A stretch of 64,000 nucleotides of DNA from Dipteris shenzhenensis (GCA_047967505.1 CM106540.1); one strand, 5' to 3'; positions 43,429 through 54,825 are shown, numbered from the stretch's first letter. A program made the numbers and translations. The notes: generated by a model from the letters alone, not told the origin.

Positions 43429-45213
43429 AAAGCTGTCCCTCAGCATAAAATAGTGTCCATTTGCAAAGCGTCCATCAAAATAGCATCCCACAACACAATA
43501 TGGGTCTATCAACGCACCCAACAAGGATTGCAATGCATCCAAATGGCCTGTAAAACATCTATTGTGGCCCAATGCTAGCCATGAATGAGTGCACACGGCT
43601 CAAACTCCAACCAAAGTGATCTGCATAAGGTATGTTGAAAATCACGGCTTCAAGACAATGGTCGATACTTTGAAAGAAAAAACAGAGATGCCTCAGAACA
43701 TGGGCATTAATGCATATCCAAAATTAGTGGTGCAAACTGTATCTTCTGTCGCAACACTAAAATCCCATTTAGTGATGGAGAAATAGCTAGTCAACCATGC
43801 ATTTGACTTTAAAAAATGAACCTTAGGAAAATTAACTTAAGGGGATCACCCTTATTTTGCCACGTGGCATCCATATGGACCCACATATAATGTCATTATA
43901 TTCGTCAACACTTCTATCGATAAAAATCTTGATCTGCATATATAAAACAACAATAATCAACAACGATAGTTTCTCATGCCGTAACATTTTCAAGATTCTA
44001 TCATTTGAGAGAGAAAAATTCTAGGTGCAATGAAAGCATTAAAAAAAAGCAAAAGAATACCACAAAAATGGACCCATATGTAGTAGCGTAAGTTGATAAC
44101 ATAATTTTTCTTACAGAAGATAAGAATGAAGAATTCTTTAAAATGAGGATTGCATGTGCTCAATAAGAAAAGAAAGGAAAGAATGCACACAACTTCATCG
44201 ATGCAAGGACTTATATTCTAGCTTATCAACTTCTAATCCAAATGCATTACAACATTGTTGATCATTTGTTGTGTTGCTATGTTATCACAAATCGCTTGTA
44301 TTGTATTCAAGAGTTATAACACATATTAATACATATTTAAACATCTTATTATTTTTAGAAAGAAGAGTTGCATTGCACTCAACCTACTGTTTGATAACAA
44401 GGGCTAACTGATTCTAGCCTCAATTCCATATATTACATTGCATTTTGTGAATCTCTCCTCAATCTCATACTCTTATCCTTCCAATGACTTACAACCTCAA
44501 GTTAAAAATCTAGACGTGGACAAACACGAGAGAATAATAATTACATCAATTCTAAAAAGATCATAGCAATTGTGGATCTCCATCTTGATCATGTTTGATT
44601 TCATGTGATTCACTTTGTTAGTTTAAAGTAAAATTATGTCTACCAGTGAGTGTTGAACATTCTTTATTTGACATGGAAGTTTCACGCACGTTTAGTGATC
44701 TTATATACGATATTCAACACAATTTCCAATTTCTTCAAAAAATCATGGATTCTTGTGCTTCTTAGTTTCAATGACTATGATGTAACACTTATGTGAGGAG
44801 GAGAATTGCATGGGGATCATATTTTCAAACATTAATTAGAATGGGTTTTTCACTTATACAAATTCTAAGCTTTTTAAAAGAAGTAATTACTTAAGGCATT
44901 CTAGAATTGGCTTTAGAAAATTAAATATTAGGGCGTAGTGCTATTTAGGGCTTTTACATTGTGAACCCTCCACACAAATTATAACGTGAACAAACTTTTT
45001 CTTTTTTCCATGAAAACGTGAACAAACTTTCAAAGCAACTTCTTCAAATTCCTATGCCATTATATAGGTGACTACAAGCTGTTAACAAAGGGATCTAAAG
45101 GTTGTCCCTGGTAAACTCTACTAAAGTCATCATCTTTAGCTTTACCTTTTGTCATAGGGCCTCTTGCAATGAAAGTGGAGTAGGTAGGATATTTCCACGT
45201 TCAACATATAGCA
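43429..45213. other. AT-rich intergenic spacer
   Basis: A frame at 43,589-43,786 has no recognisable content. From 43,900 to 45,200 the sequence is AT-rich and carries no motif, repeat or frame I can support. Confidence 0.5.
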
Positions 45214-45221
45214 TTGAAAAC

Positions 45222-45299
45222 ATGGATAATATCTTCTAATGAGAGTTCAATTTCACGGAGATGGATAATATCTTCTAATGAGAGTTCAATTTCACGGAG
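45222..45299 (+). repeat. Exact 39-bp tandem duplication upstream of the ankyrin gene
   Basis: ATGGATAATATCTTCTAATG followed by AGAGTTCAATTTCACGGAG occurs twice head to tail without a mismatch (45,222-45,260 and 45,261-45,299). It lies about 160 bases before the TATA box of the gene and could affect its promoter. Identity shows it is recent. Confidence 0.95.
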
Positions 45300-45456
45300 A
45301 TGGAATCGACGATGTGAAAGAAAGGTTACAAAAAGACAAGAGGAAATGCCACTCACGAGAATCTGTCACATTCAATCAGCATGCTTGAAGATCGGTGAAT
45401 GCCAAGCTATGTCACTAGATTCAAAGGTTTGGATTTGCAGAGTGGAATGTTGCAGC

Positions 45457-45466
45457 CTATAAAAAC
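45457..45466 (+). promoter_or_regulatory. TATA box of the ankyrin-PGG gene
   Basis: CTATAAAAAC lies 73 bases before the ATG at 45,531. A transcript start about 30 bases later would leave a leader near 40 bases, which supports the chosen start codon over the in-frame ATG at 45,399 that precedes this box. Confidence 0.6.
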
Positions 45467-45530
45467 CGTTAATGCATTATCACATGAAGAGCGCAACTTT
45501 GAAGCTTACATTCTCTTCTTGTTCTTTCCC

Positions 45531-47870
45531 ATGGATTACAAGCCTTACAAGCCTTTGCTTGATGCCATCGACCTCGACGATGAAGATCAAGTTGTTCATT
45601 TGCTCGAGTCCGATAACTCAATCCCTGTCAACGGGAGGTTCTCGCTTCCTGGCTGGCCTGGCTTCTCTTTGCTTCATTGGGCTTCCCAACAAGGTCACCT
45701 ACGCGTCGTCATTCTACTGCTCGCCCGAGGAGCAATCGTTAATGCCGCCGACGAGTATGGGGACACTGCCCTGCATCACGCTGCCAGATTCAGACGGACT
45801 AGTGTGGTCGAGGCGCTCTTAGAATTGAGTTCTGTAGAGGTTAATGCTCGCAACAAAGATGGGGATACCGCCCTGCATCTGGCTGCCAGCAGTGGGGCGA
45901 CCGAGGCTGTTCGAAAGCTTTGCCGTGTGGCCGCCGCTCTGAACGAGCAAAACAAAGATGGTGATACGCCCTTGCATCAAGCTGCAAGATCTGGAAATAC
46001 TATCGCTCTCAAATTACTATTGAGCCGTGATGAAGGAGAACTAGTTAATGTGAAGAACAACGATGGTGATACTGCGCTGCATTTAGCTGTATCCTTTGGC
46101 AAAATCAAGTGTATCGAGGCCCTGCTTATCCAAAAAGCCAAAGTGGATGCCAAGAATAAAGCCAAGCTCACTCCCCTCCATCGCGCATGCAGTGCTAGGA
46201 ATGGGCGGCCCTCGAAGGAAGTAGTGGAGATGCTCTTGCACGAGGGTGCCGATGTGAATGCAAGGGATGCGAAAGGGAACACACCTCTCCATGTGGCCGC
46301 TAGATATGGAAACGCGGATGCCATTGGCGCCCTATTCAGCAAGGAAGGGCGCCTCAACAGGGAAGGCAGCATCGAACAACAAATGAAGAAAGAAGTACCC
46401 AATATGCCGGACGGGAACTTTGTTCGTGAAGCTGATTTAGCTACAACAAGCGCAGCCCAGGACGCGGCAAGTTCGACAAGAGTCCATCGCAAAATGGAGG
46501 AAAGCACCGATGGCATGACTTGGGTGAAACAAGAATGCTGGGCTGATCAGGACGAGGTATCACCGAGTCCGAACTTCAAAGAGTTCTATTCCACGGAGTG
46601 GCTTCTCGACAGAATTCCCTCGACTGTCCAAGGTCAAGTGAACGCGCCGAACAAAGAGGGAGACACGGCGTTGCACTTGGCGGCGCAACACGGGCACACG
46701 CACGCAGCAGAGGTTTTGCTGGAGCTAGGAGCGCAACCAAACCGTATAAACAAGTATCAGGACACGCCGCTGGACCTTGCGTTCCGAGCGAAGCACGACA
46801 CAGCAGCGGGGCTGCTGATCCGGCACAACGCGGAGATAAGCAACAAGGTGAAGCATGCGCTGGTGGAGCTGGCGACGGCGGAGCTGGCGGCGGGAGCGAA
46901 GGCGAGGCGGGGGCTGGTGCCGAGGCCGAGGTACAACTGGGATGATCACATGCAGGAGGCGAGTTTGGTGCACGTAGCAGCGATGGCGGGGAGGAAGAAG
47001 GTGGTGGAGGCGATGCTGGAGAGGGAGGGGGGGAGAGCGAATGCGAGGAACGAATGGGGGCAGACGGCGTTGCATTGTGCGGCGATAGTGGGGAAGGCGG
47101 GGGTGGTGGAGGTGCTGGCGAGGGTGGCGGAGGTGAGGGCGAACGTAGAGGATAAGAGGGGGAAGACGGCGCTGCAGTACGCAGTGGAGCTCAAGAATTC
47201 GGAGACGGAGAAAATTCTGTTAGAGCGCGGCGACGTAAAAGAGAGCATGGACAGATTATACAGAGACAGACAAGTTTTCGTCGACGCCGCCAACGCCATT
47301 TTAGTAGGGGCGGCGCTTATCGGCAGCGTTACGTACTCCGGCTGGCTAACTCCGCCGCTCGGATACTCTTCCGACGGCTACGCTAACCTCAGCTCCGCCG
47401 GCGTCGCCGCCTTCTGGGCCTTCAATAGCTTATCGTTCTTCTTTGCTATGTCTACTGTCGTTGCCGGAGCCGGCGCCGTCCTCCCCCGCCCCGGCCTCTA
47501 CATCGCCGCCGTCGTGCTCCAAGTTCGTCGCGCCCTCGCCCTCGCCGCCTCCCTCATGGCCGTCTCCATCCTCTTCGTCCTCGCCGCCTTCGCCTCCGCC
47601 GGCTTCGCCGTCCTCCCCCCCTTCCGCTCCTCCGCCCTCCTCCTCATGGGCTCCACCGTCGCCCTCGGCTCCGCCGTTGCCTCCTCCATTGTTATCTGGT
47701 TTCTCATCAAGCTCGCGGCCCTCCTCCCGCTTTGGTGCACCAATTGGTGGCGCCGCCTCCTCCTCTGCCGCTTAACTCCCGCTGCCGACAGCGCCACCAC
47801 CCCCGACGTGATCCGGCATCGCCCCCTTGAGTTTGCCGAGTCGCCCTCTTCCTCCTCCCTTTCCATGTAG
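45531..47870 (+). CDS. Ankyrin-repeat protein with C-terminal PGG membrane domain (779 aa)
   Basis: This plant family (ACD6-like and relatives) links ankyrin repeats to four membrane spans and acts in membrane-associated defence and stress signalling; the partner here is unknown. A single uninterrupted exon encodes about twelve repeats with GDTALHLAA-type cores: seven at residues 44-280, then a charged linker of about 110 residues, then five at about 390-580. The PGG-type region follows: RQVFVDAANAILVGAALIG, SGWLTPPLGY, then hydrophobic spans ending near WFLIKLAALLPLWC. No signal peptide is evident. The 3' half is much richer in GC, with C-ending codons, than the 5' half. The ATG at 45,531 follows a TATA box; upstream in-frame Mets precede that box. 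It is the best-preserved gene in the window. Confidence 0.92.
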   Translation: MDYKPYKPLLDAIDLDDEDQVVHLLESDNSIPVNGRFSLPGWPGFSLLHWASQQGHLRVVILLLARGAIVNAADEYGDTALHHAARFRRTSVVEALLELSSVEVNARNKDGDTALHLAASSGATEAVRKLCRVAAALNEQNKDGDTPLHQAARSGNTIALKLLLSRDEGELVNVKNNDGDTALHLAVSFGKIKCIEALLIQKAKVDAKNKAKLTPLHRACSARNGRPSKEVVEMLLHEGADVNARDAKGNTPLHVAARYGNADAIGALFSKEGRLNREGSIEQQMKKEVPNMPDGNFVREADLATTSAAQDAASSTRVHRKMEESTDGMTWVKQECWADQDEVSPSPNFKEFYSTEWLLDRIPSTVQGQVNAPNKEGDTALHLAAQHGHTHAAEVLLELGAQPNRINKYQDTPLDLAFRAKHDTAAGLLIRHNAEISNKVKHALVELATAELAAGAKARRGLVPRPRYNWDDHMQEASLVHVAAMAGRKKVVEAMLEREGGRANARNEWGQTALHCAAIVGKAGVVEVLARVAEVRANVEDKRGKTALQYAVELKNSETEKILLERGDVKESMDRLYRDRQVFVDAANAILVGAALIGSVTYSGWLTPPLGYSSDGYANLSSAGVAAFWAFNSLSFFFAMSTVVAGAGAVLPRPGLYIAAVVLQVRRALALAASLMAVSILFVLAAFASAGFAVLPPFRSSALLLMGSTVALGSAVASSIVIWFLIKLAALLPLWCTNWWRRLLLCRLTPAADSATTPDVIRHRPLEFAESPSSSSLSM

Positions 47871-48055
47871 GAGTTCTGGCCATACCACTTCATTCACTCG
47901 CGTATGCCTCGTATATTCTGGTGTGTACAGACGACCCCGCTTGGTGGCGCCGCCTCCTCCTCTGCCGTCGAACTCCTGCCGCCGCCGACAACATCAGCCC
48001 GGCGTCCGTCCCAGCCCAGTGGCCGCCTTTTTCCTCCTCCCCTTCCATGTGGTTT
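47744..48055 (+). repeat. Partial tandem duplication of the ankyrin gene's 3' end
   Basis: TTGGTGGCGCCGCCTCCTCC (from 47,744, inside the last codons) recurs at 47,941, 197 bases later. Both copies continue with TCTGCCG, AACTCC.GC, a Pro-rich GC segment and CCTTCCTCCTCC... CTTCCATGT. The second copy lies past the stop codon and has diverged, so it is now 3' flank. Confidence 0.8.
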
Positions 48056-51000
48056 AAATTCTGACATCCCTCCGCTACGGTTTCTAGTGGTTGCATTTGA
48101 AATCCCATGCCTGTAGAAAGGACTTGAGTTCAAAGCGATCGTCAGATTTTATATAGACACAGAAATGTCGAGTTAGTTTTGACCTGTGAAGCCAAAATGT
48201 CGAAACCACGCAAGAGACTCTTAAGAGACACGTGCAGGTAGGTATAGGTAACTCTATTGAGCAAGAATATTACTAAGATGTACATCCCCAAACATTTTAG
48301 TTTCTAATTCACAAAACCATGACACGTGGCTCAAGGAGAGCTTAACTTTTCATTTCACTAGCAATCAAGAACCGTCTCGGGTTTGTTCCCAATTTCATAA
48401 TTCTACAAGCAGACCTTTCATATGACAATGCTTATATTTTATATTTTATTGCAGCGAAGTAAGTTGGTTTTTGAACTTTGCCATGTGGCATAGGTGTGTA
48501 TGAAGAATTGATGATAAGAGAAGAGATGAACATAAAAATATAATTTTTAAAAATTTAATGTAATTATATTCAAATCTTAATATAATTTCTATAATTAAGA
48601 AAATATAGAAAATTAAAAGGTTACATATTGTATAACTTTGTTCAAGCCATAGAAAATATAAGATATCATTTTATTTTCTATAGATTTTGAATAGATTTTT
48701 GCAATATCTTGATTTTCTTTATGTATTTCTTTGAAATTACATTTCAACTGAAATTATTCAAGAAGGCCTATGAGACATTGCATGCAAAGTCATAGAGTCC
48801 TTCACTTTTAACATTTATTGAACACATCAAACTTGTTCTCAATTGATTTAACTTTAGCATAAGCTTGCTTAACACTATTACAGATGAAGTGGGAACTATT
48901 TCATAGAAACAAGAACTAAATGGAATATATTTTTTTTACCATTAAAATTTGCCATTTTTATCTCATTTTTAAAAAACTGGCTTCCTATCATACATCCCAA
49001 CAAAAAAAACACTGGGAAAATGGAATTCCTGACTTGACTGGATTTGCATGAATACATTAAATTGAGCACATTCTCCATTAAACCGATGTACGCACAAGGA
49101 ACCATCCTACTCTCTGCATATTTTTCTGTCCTCATCAAGCACATATTTTGTAATTCTTGGATAATGCCAGCATGTGTTGCATCCTCATCTATTTGTGAAA
49201 GTTTAAATTTGATCTCCATCCTATGACAAAGGCATCTATCAGTCATCAGGAAAGTTGATGCTATTGTGACTCATAGCTCATGATAAAAGTTGATGATGTT
49301 ATCAAGTTATGTCATAAGTTGGAGCAAAATAGCAATGAGCCATAATATGACTTGAAAATGGGCAATTCGAGCAGATTATTGCTTGGTACTTGTATAGTAG
49401 ATGTGTTAATTGGATGGAATTTCCTTCTATAAGAAAATTTGCACTAGATAATGAACCCTTACCTTGCACCCGATTTTGGACTGTATTCAACTTTAAATTA
49501 GAATAAACTGCCAGGAGTCCATTGTAGAGCCATTGTGCTCTAAATTTTGAGCCAAAAAGCTCCCAAGACGGAGTCCTAGTTCAAAAGTTATCATCGTTTT
49601 ACTATTTCTATATTAGTTATTCGATGATATCATCGATTTTTGTCATAACTTATGACAAAAGATGATGATATCAAGTTCTATCACAATCATTCCAAAATTT
49701 GATAATATCACCGACATTCATCATAACATTCGCTACTACAAGTCGATGCTATCATCGAATTTAGGGTTAAATTTATGACATGGCTTGATGATATCATCAA
49801 ATTATGTCATAATTAGTGATTTTTAAAAGGGTTTATGGTACTTTTTGAGCAAAAAGCAGACTATGAAGCCATGTTCAAAATTAGCTTTTTTGTAAGTTTT
49901 TCTCTAATCGCCTCTCTTTTTCACAAGGTTTTTCCCTAGTCACCTCTCTTACAAATTCAAGTACGATCTTCCAAGCTTGATTTTTTATCTTAGCCACATA
50001 AAAATTGCCTATGATCTTTCGAGCCTCTCTTAGAGAGTCGCTTGTGATCTTCCAAGCCTGATTTTTTATCTCAACCACGTAAAAATTATAATTAATAATG
50101 ATCGGGTGCAAGCGTTGTCATCAGAGCCTCAAACTCCCCTTTATGATGAGGCTAGTGAATTTGTTGGGCTAGAGCATGAAGCACATCTTTAACATTATAT
50201 GCCCAAGCTATTTCTCATGTGTCTCAGGGGACAACAACATAGCTAATGTCACCCTCTTTCAGCTAGCCGATCGAAGCTCATGTTCTTTGCTCTAATGGTT
50301 TGCAATTGCTTCCTACTACTGCTAAGTAAGAAGTCCTATTTCTTCTTATTGTTTCTCCCTCCATAAATTTTGCAAAAGTGTCTTCTATTGGTGTTTCAAT
50401 ACTGTGCTATTACTTTCCTTAACCGGGACTCTATTCTTATGCCTTGACAAAGATTTTTAGCCTTTCTATCTCATAGCCTCTCTGATGTTTAGTTAGACGT
50501 TGGTTTTTCATATAAATTTTGATACATGGACATATTTTAAGATATTTAAATGATTTGGTTTTCTATTTGTCATATCGATTTCTCATTTGGTGCATATTTC
50601 ACATGTACTTCATTTGGTTTCTTTATTATAATATAAATAGCAATATCTTTCATTGTTATTTGATTTGAATTAAATTTTTATACTATCAGCGGTGATGAAA
50701 TCTTAGGGTGACTAAATTGTGAATGTAAAATATTTCTTGCAACCTTTAAAATAAAATTAATAATCTAGCATGTGTTTTGAAGATGATATTCATGTGTAGT
50801 CAAGTATGAAAGCTTAAGCATATGTATCTAGTTTATCTTAAAAAGTTGTGTTGCACAAATTTATGCCCTTTTGTAGAATTGATTGTTTTTGGAGATGGCC
50901 CAATGAGAAAATAAAATAATTTTAAAAAGTGGCCAATAATCCTAGGATCTTGAACGGAAGGCTTTTTTTGAGAAGCCATGCAATGTTCTCACTTCATTTG

Positions 51001-51141
51001 CAATAGTGTCGCTTGACTAAAGGAGACATTGGCTTGTCTTTTTCTACTAGAGTACGTAAAGATAGCTGTCATCCAGCCATTATTCATGGGCGGTGTACCA
51101 ACTGCATCTGCAGCTAACAAGTTGGTGACATAAATGCACAA
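48056..51141. other. AT-rich intergenic spacer with two small repeat clusters
   Basis: No gene recognised. Around 49,265-49,810, words of the type GATGATATCATCGA and TATGTCATAA recur about six times in varying order and form short palindromes. At 49,966 and 50,048, GATCTTCCAAGCTTGATTTT and its variant each start a 42-bp unit ending CCACATAAAAATT or CCACGTAAAAATT. The rest is AT-rich with nothing I can support. Confidence 0.5.
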
Positions 51142-52200
51142 TGGTCACCCTGGCATATCATGAGTGGAGCTTGATATCTCAACATTGGAACTACTTGAGG
51201 AGCTAGATTTAGCGCTCTTGGATATGGTCGTGGATTCGGATTCCTGAGTAATTGTGGAGCTTATATCCGAACAGGAACATGATTTAGCCTCAGAGCTGGG
51301 GGCGCTTGTGCAAGTGCTGATTGTCTGTACACTGGCATGGGTGCCACTTGGTATTGTTGAGGTCGAGGTGGGTTGTTGCACATGTTGAAGATAGAATTGT
51401 TTTCATCATGGCTGCCAACGACGTAGATATGGCACCATAACCTTGGCAGTGGATTTGCTTATGTAGTGATTCTGGCTCTTAGGACTGGGCAGTCATTTGC
51501 TGTATGATTGGCCATGCAGTGTGGACACCAGACATTTTGTCGCCGTGGATAAATATGAGGTGGCAACAGTTGAGACAAGTTAAGCTTTTGTTCCATGGCC
51601 TGCATCATGTCTTCTTTCAGCTTCATGGTCATGGCCTCTAGGCGATCTTCATTTGATGTTTTGGTATGGACTTGGATTTGCCCTTTTTAGAGCACTTATC
51701 TCGTGCACTAGATCTGCCATCATCACTACTAGTGTCAGAGTCGGTCATGCCATTCTCGATGTCAATGGTTGCCGCATGAGCAGCACTGAACATTCTTAGT
51801 TGCTAATCTTTTTCATATCCTTCCAAATTTTTTTCCTTAGTCCCCCAATGAACCAAGCCGTGAGGTACTTTGCATCGAGGCATGGGTTACATTTGGGAAT
51901 TAATATTTTCATCTTGCCCAGATATGTGCGTACATCTTGTCAGCGGCCTTGTTCGTCTTGCTTAGTTCGAGAGGGGGATCCATCTTGTAACCTCTCCGTT
52001 TGAAAGTGCCTTTTGAATTCTATTTGAAGCAGGTCCCATGTGGCTCACTCTTCCACTAGAAGGTCTAGGTACCATTCAGACGCTTCATCAGTTAAGGCCA
52101 TGGGAAACCACGCGGTCTTGGTTTCATTGGAGTGTTGTCTCCATGTCTCTATTGGGTAGGATACTTTGCACGAGTGTTAGTTGCACTTACGTCAAGGTCC
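51142..52200 (-). pseudogene. Ty3 gag remnant, minus strand
   Basis: Read on the minus strand from 52,160 down, it encodes TAWFPMALTDEASEWYLDLL, TWDLLQIEFKRHFQ, YLGKMKILIPKCNPCLDAKY and WFIGGLRKKIW, the capsid order of Ty3 gag. Then come MQAMEQKLNLSQLLPPHIYP and a zinc knuckle CPHCMANHTANDCP (about 51,535-51,495), and a Pro/Gln-rich tail (NPPRPQQYQVAPMPVYRQ). Stops occur in the capsid part. No protease follows downstream on this strand, so the element is cut at about 51,142. Confidence 0.75.
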
Positions 52201-52800
52201 ATGCAAAGTATCATTAAGGAGTAGAGAGTTGCCTTGCAAGGCATAAGTATCTTTAGAAAGGACACTCAACATAGATTCCTCAAGTTGATGTCTTCAGCTC
52301 TCAACCATATTTTGCATGAGCGACCCTGTTTAGGTAATAGGCTGGGACATTATAGAACTTTCCTACATAGCATGTCATATAGTGACAAGACTACAATCTT
52401 GAGCAGGCAAGTAGCTTTTGCTAAGGAAAGTTCTAGCTACTTTCCTTAGCTCTAGAGTTCAAATAATTATCAATGGATTCCTTCTTTAGCTTCTAATTTG
52501 AAATCCTATCAACGATCTCACCTTTTTCATCGTTGTCATTAACTCCCAATAGATCAAAGACTAGCGATAATCAGATGAAAGCAACAAAATTAATGAAACA
52601 AGTGGAGAGGAAAATAAAAGGAAACGAAACAAATTAGTTTTTGGAAAGCAACCTCGAGAAGAGCTTAATTAAAAATGTGGATCTGTAGGCTATCAAGTCG
52701 TAGACAACGTTCTTTGAAAGGGTAAAAATTCTGAGAAGAGAGCTGCCCATACAAAGTATCATTAGGAAGACACTCTTGACAGCTGCCTTGCTAATGAATA
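52201..52800. other. Spacer with a diverged direct repeat
   Basis: No gene recognised. CATGCAAAGTATCATTAAGG (52,200) and CATACAAAGTATCATTAGGA (52,746) are each followed by GAG or GACAGCTGCCTTGC-like text, hinting at an old duplication. The frame at 52,234-52,449 has no recognisable domain. Confidence 0.4.
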
Positions 52801-52810
52801 GAAATGAGGA

Positions 52811-52862
52811 AGGTTAGGGTTTGGAGAAGGTTAGGGTTAGGGTTTAGGCTGGGCTATAAATA
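52811..52862 (+). promoter_or_regulatory. Telo-box cluster and TATA box
   Basis: Three TTAGGGTTT/TTAGGGTTAGGG words (52,814-52,845) are followed by CTATAAATAC (52,854-52,863). Reverse-oriented telo-boxes next to a TATA box are common in promoters of plant growth-related and ribosomal genes. No protein frame follows; a hairpin-bearing putative intron starts about 90 bases downstream. Confidence 0.55.
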
Positions 52863-52953
52863 CAGGGTTTGCCTTCAAGTCGGAGACACGCACCTTGTTT
52901 CTGTCTAGCAAAGCGATGTTGTTGCTGTCGGACTTATCGAGGACTTATCGAAG

Positions 52954-53174
52954 GTGAGCTTCTATTCTCGTTTTTGTTAGGGAGTGGCACAGCTACTCCC
53001 CTAACAAAAACAGGAATGGTGAGAACGAAAGGGGATAGGGCGTAGACTGGGATCTCAGCAGCAAACAGAGATAATCCACGAGTGGCAGCTCAGCTGCTCA
53101 CCTTTTCTGCACTCGTAGATTATCTCTGTTTGCTGCTGAGATCGCAGTCTACGCCCTTTTCCCTTTCGTTGCAG
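52954..53174 (+). ncRNA. Putative intron holding two hairpins, one of 59-bp arms (precursor-like)
   Basis: AAG/GTGAGCT at 52,953 and CCCTTTCGTTGCAG at 53,174 are good splice signals, bracketing 221 bases. Inside, 52,970-53,011 is a 42-bp near-perfect palindrome (GTTTTTGTTAGGG ... CCCTAACAAAAAC). Next, arm 53,026-53,084 pairs with 53,110-53,168 at 55 of 59 positions around a 25-base loop. That shape, with few mismatches and a short loop, resembles a plant small-RNA precursor or a foldback element. A TATA box lies about 170 bases upstream of the long hairpin. Expression is unknown, and I do not recognise a known miRNA in the arms. Confidence 0.5.
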
Positions 53175-53945
53175 TAAAAAACTTTTCAGACTAGTTGAAG
53201 TAGATTAGTGCATATGCTTAGAGATTTCCTCATGCTCTTTCGCTTTGTTCTATGCTTTGAATCGTGCTTTATGCTTTGCGTTCCACAAAGATGACAATTA
53301 TCATTGTACTCTAGCTTCTCAGCTGTATGGGACGCATTGAGGGTCCAAAACTCGTTGTCTGAGTGGTGTTGAACAGGTAGTTCATTCTACCGTTAGATGT
53401 CTTTAACGGATCTGTAGGAATGTGTTTATTCGGTTGTCTGCATTATTACATTACTTCTATGGCGATGACCTAGAGTCACTCGTGTGCTTTTACCTTGGTA
53501 GCACATGTAGCGCTGAAAGTCGCCTATATCAATCTGGACAGACCTATTGAGGCAGTTTGATAACATAAACGTGTCTCAAGACCTCTCCATAAACTTCAAT
53601 GGCTTGCCCGTTATTTTCTCATGATCTTATCCATATGCTCCGAGGATGTTAAGTTGAAAAGTAATTTGCGTTTCTCATTTGTAATCCCTAGAGAGGAATA
53701 AGTGAGGGCAAGTAACTGCATTCGCGTGTCCTTTTACGGGAAACATGTATTTTTAGATTATGTTGGACTTACTCGTCTAGGATATTTGAAGATGAGCTCT
53801 TACAGCTTTTAGACAAGGTTGCCCGCTAAGACCCATCGATGTGGTTGACAATATCTTTATGCTGTATAGTATTCGAGATCATTCATAGAGCAGTTTAGAG
53901 CAGTTTTGAATAAGAAATCTCAGAATTACTAAAGCCAATCCTAGC
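53175..53945. other. Spacer downstream of the hairpins
   Basis: No frame with recognisable content. It may be the downstream exon of the putative noncoding transcript. No repeat or motif stands out. Confidence 0.4.
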
Positions 53946-54430
53946 AACATAGCCTGCTAATCATGTGTTGTCCATTGGCAACCTCAACCCTTAATCCATC
54001 CTCAATTTCTGTGGCTGCAAGCCTGGCTTTCTGCAGGGTTTAGGTGTTGATGAAGATGTGTATGCTTCTGCTGTCCATTAGCATGTGCACACTACTGCCA
54101 CCAATATCACCTGTCAGCCTGAGTGTCTCTGCACTTTTGGTACCCATCTACGCATCAAGGGATACTGAGTAGTCCACTGGCTGGGCATCTGAAAAATGCT
54201 TCTCATCATTTATAGGGGCATTTTCATCAGCATCATTCTATGCATGGAATGGTGTAGCAACGTGGTGCTCAACAAATGTATCACTAGAACTCTCGAAGAA
54301 AGTACCCACCATTGAGCTGAATCCTATGTGTGTGCTGGGCATGCTCTCCATGCCATGTAGTACTACCAGGGAACTTGAAGCCATCTCTAACTCTAGCTTC
54401 TAAAGTTTGCCCTGCACATTTGCTCCATCT
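53946..54430 (-). pseudogene. Ty3 aspartic protease remnant, minus strand
   Basis: The minus strand encodes MASSSLVVLHGME, DEKHFSDAQP, SAETLRLTGDIGGSSVHMLM followed by DSRSIHIFINT, and IEDGLRVEVANGQ. This is the retropepsin region of Ty3 elements, in which the catalytic motif is normally DSGS/THNF; here Gly is Arg. Stops occur after LDA and INT. Because it lies upstream, in the minus direction, of the gag remnant at 51,142-52,200, the two cannot be one intact element in normal order. Confidence 0.7.
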
Positions 54431-54503
54431 ATTTCTATGAGACACATCAAGGGTCCCTGTTTCGAACCTATTGGAGGATGCACATGTGTGGAAGAATGAT
54501 CAT

Positions 54504-54541
<38 letters not shown>

Positions 54542-54825
54542 CAACCATCTCTCTCATCTCTCATCATCAACCATCTCTCTCTCATCTCTCATCAACCATC
54601 TCTTTCTTTGTCTCTCTCATCAAACATGTCTCATCAAACATCTCTCTCTCTCATCTTTTATCATCAACCATTTCTCTCATCTCTCATCATTAACCATCTC
54701 TCTCTCTTTCTCTCTCAACCTTGAAGGAAGGCATGATTGTCAAGTCCATTTCTAGCATCCAAAGAATAGACTAAAAGGCCTAATTTTTTGATGAAGTGTT
54801 TACACCCAATGTTTCAATGTTAATG

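Noticed and set aside
45399-45530. Extended N-terminus of the ankyrin protein from the ATG at 45,399
   Set aside because: This ATG lies before the TATA box at 45,458, and the added residues are unlike the family. The start at 45,531 begins at the usual pre-repeat sequence.
46598-48133. Several frames of 70-180 codons overlapping the ankyrin gene on both strands
   Set aside because: They are low-complexity shadows caused by the GC-rich codon usage of the real gene; none has a domain.
52811-52845. TTAGGGTTAGGGTTT as telomeric or interstitial telomere repeat
   Set aside because: Only two to three units, directly before a TATA box; a promoter telo-box explains it better.
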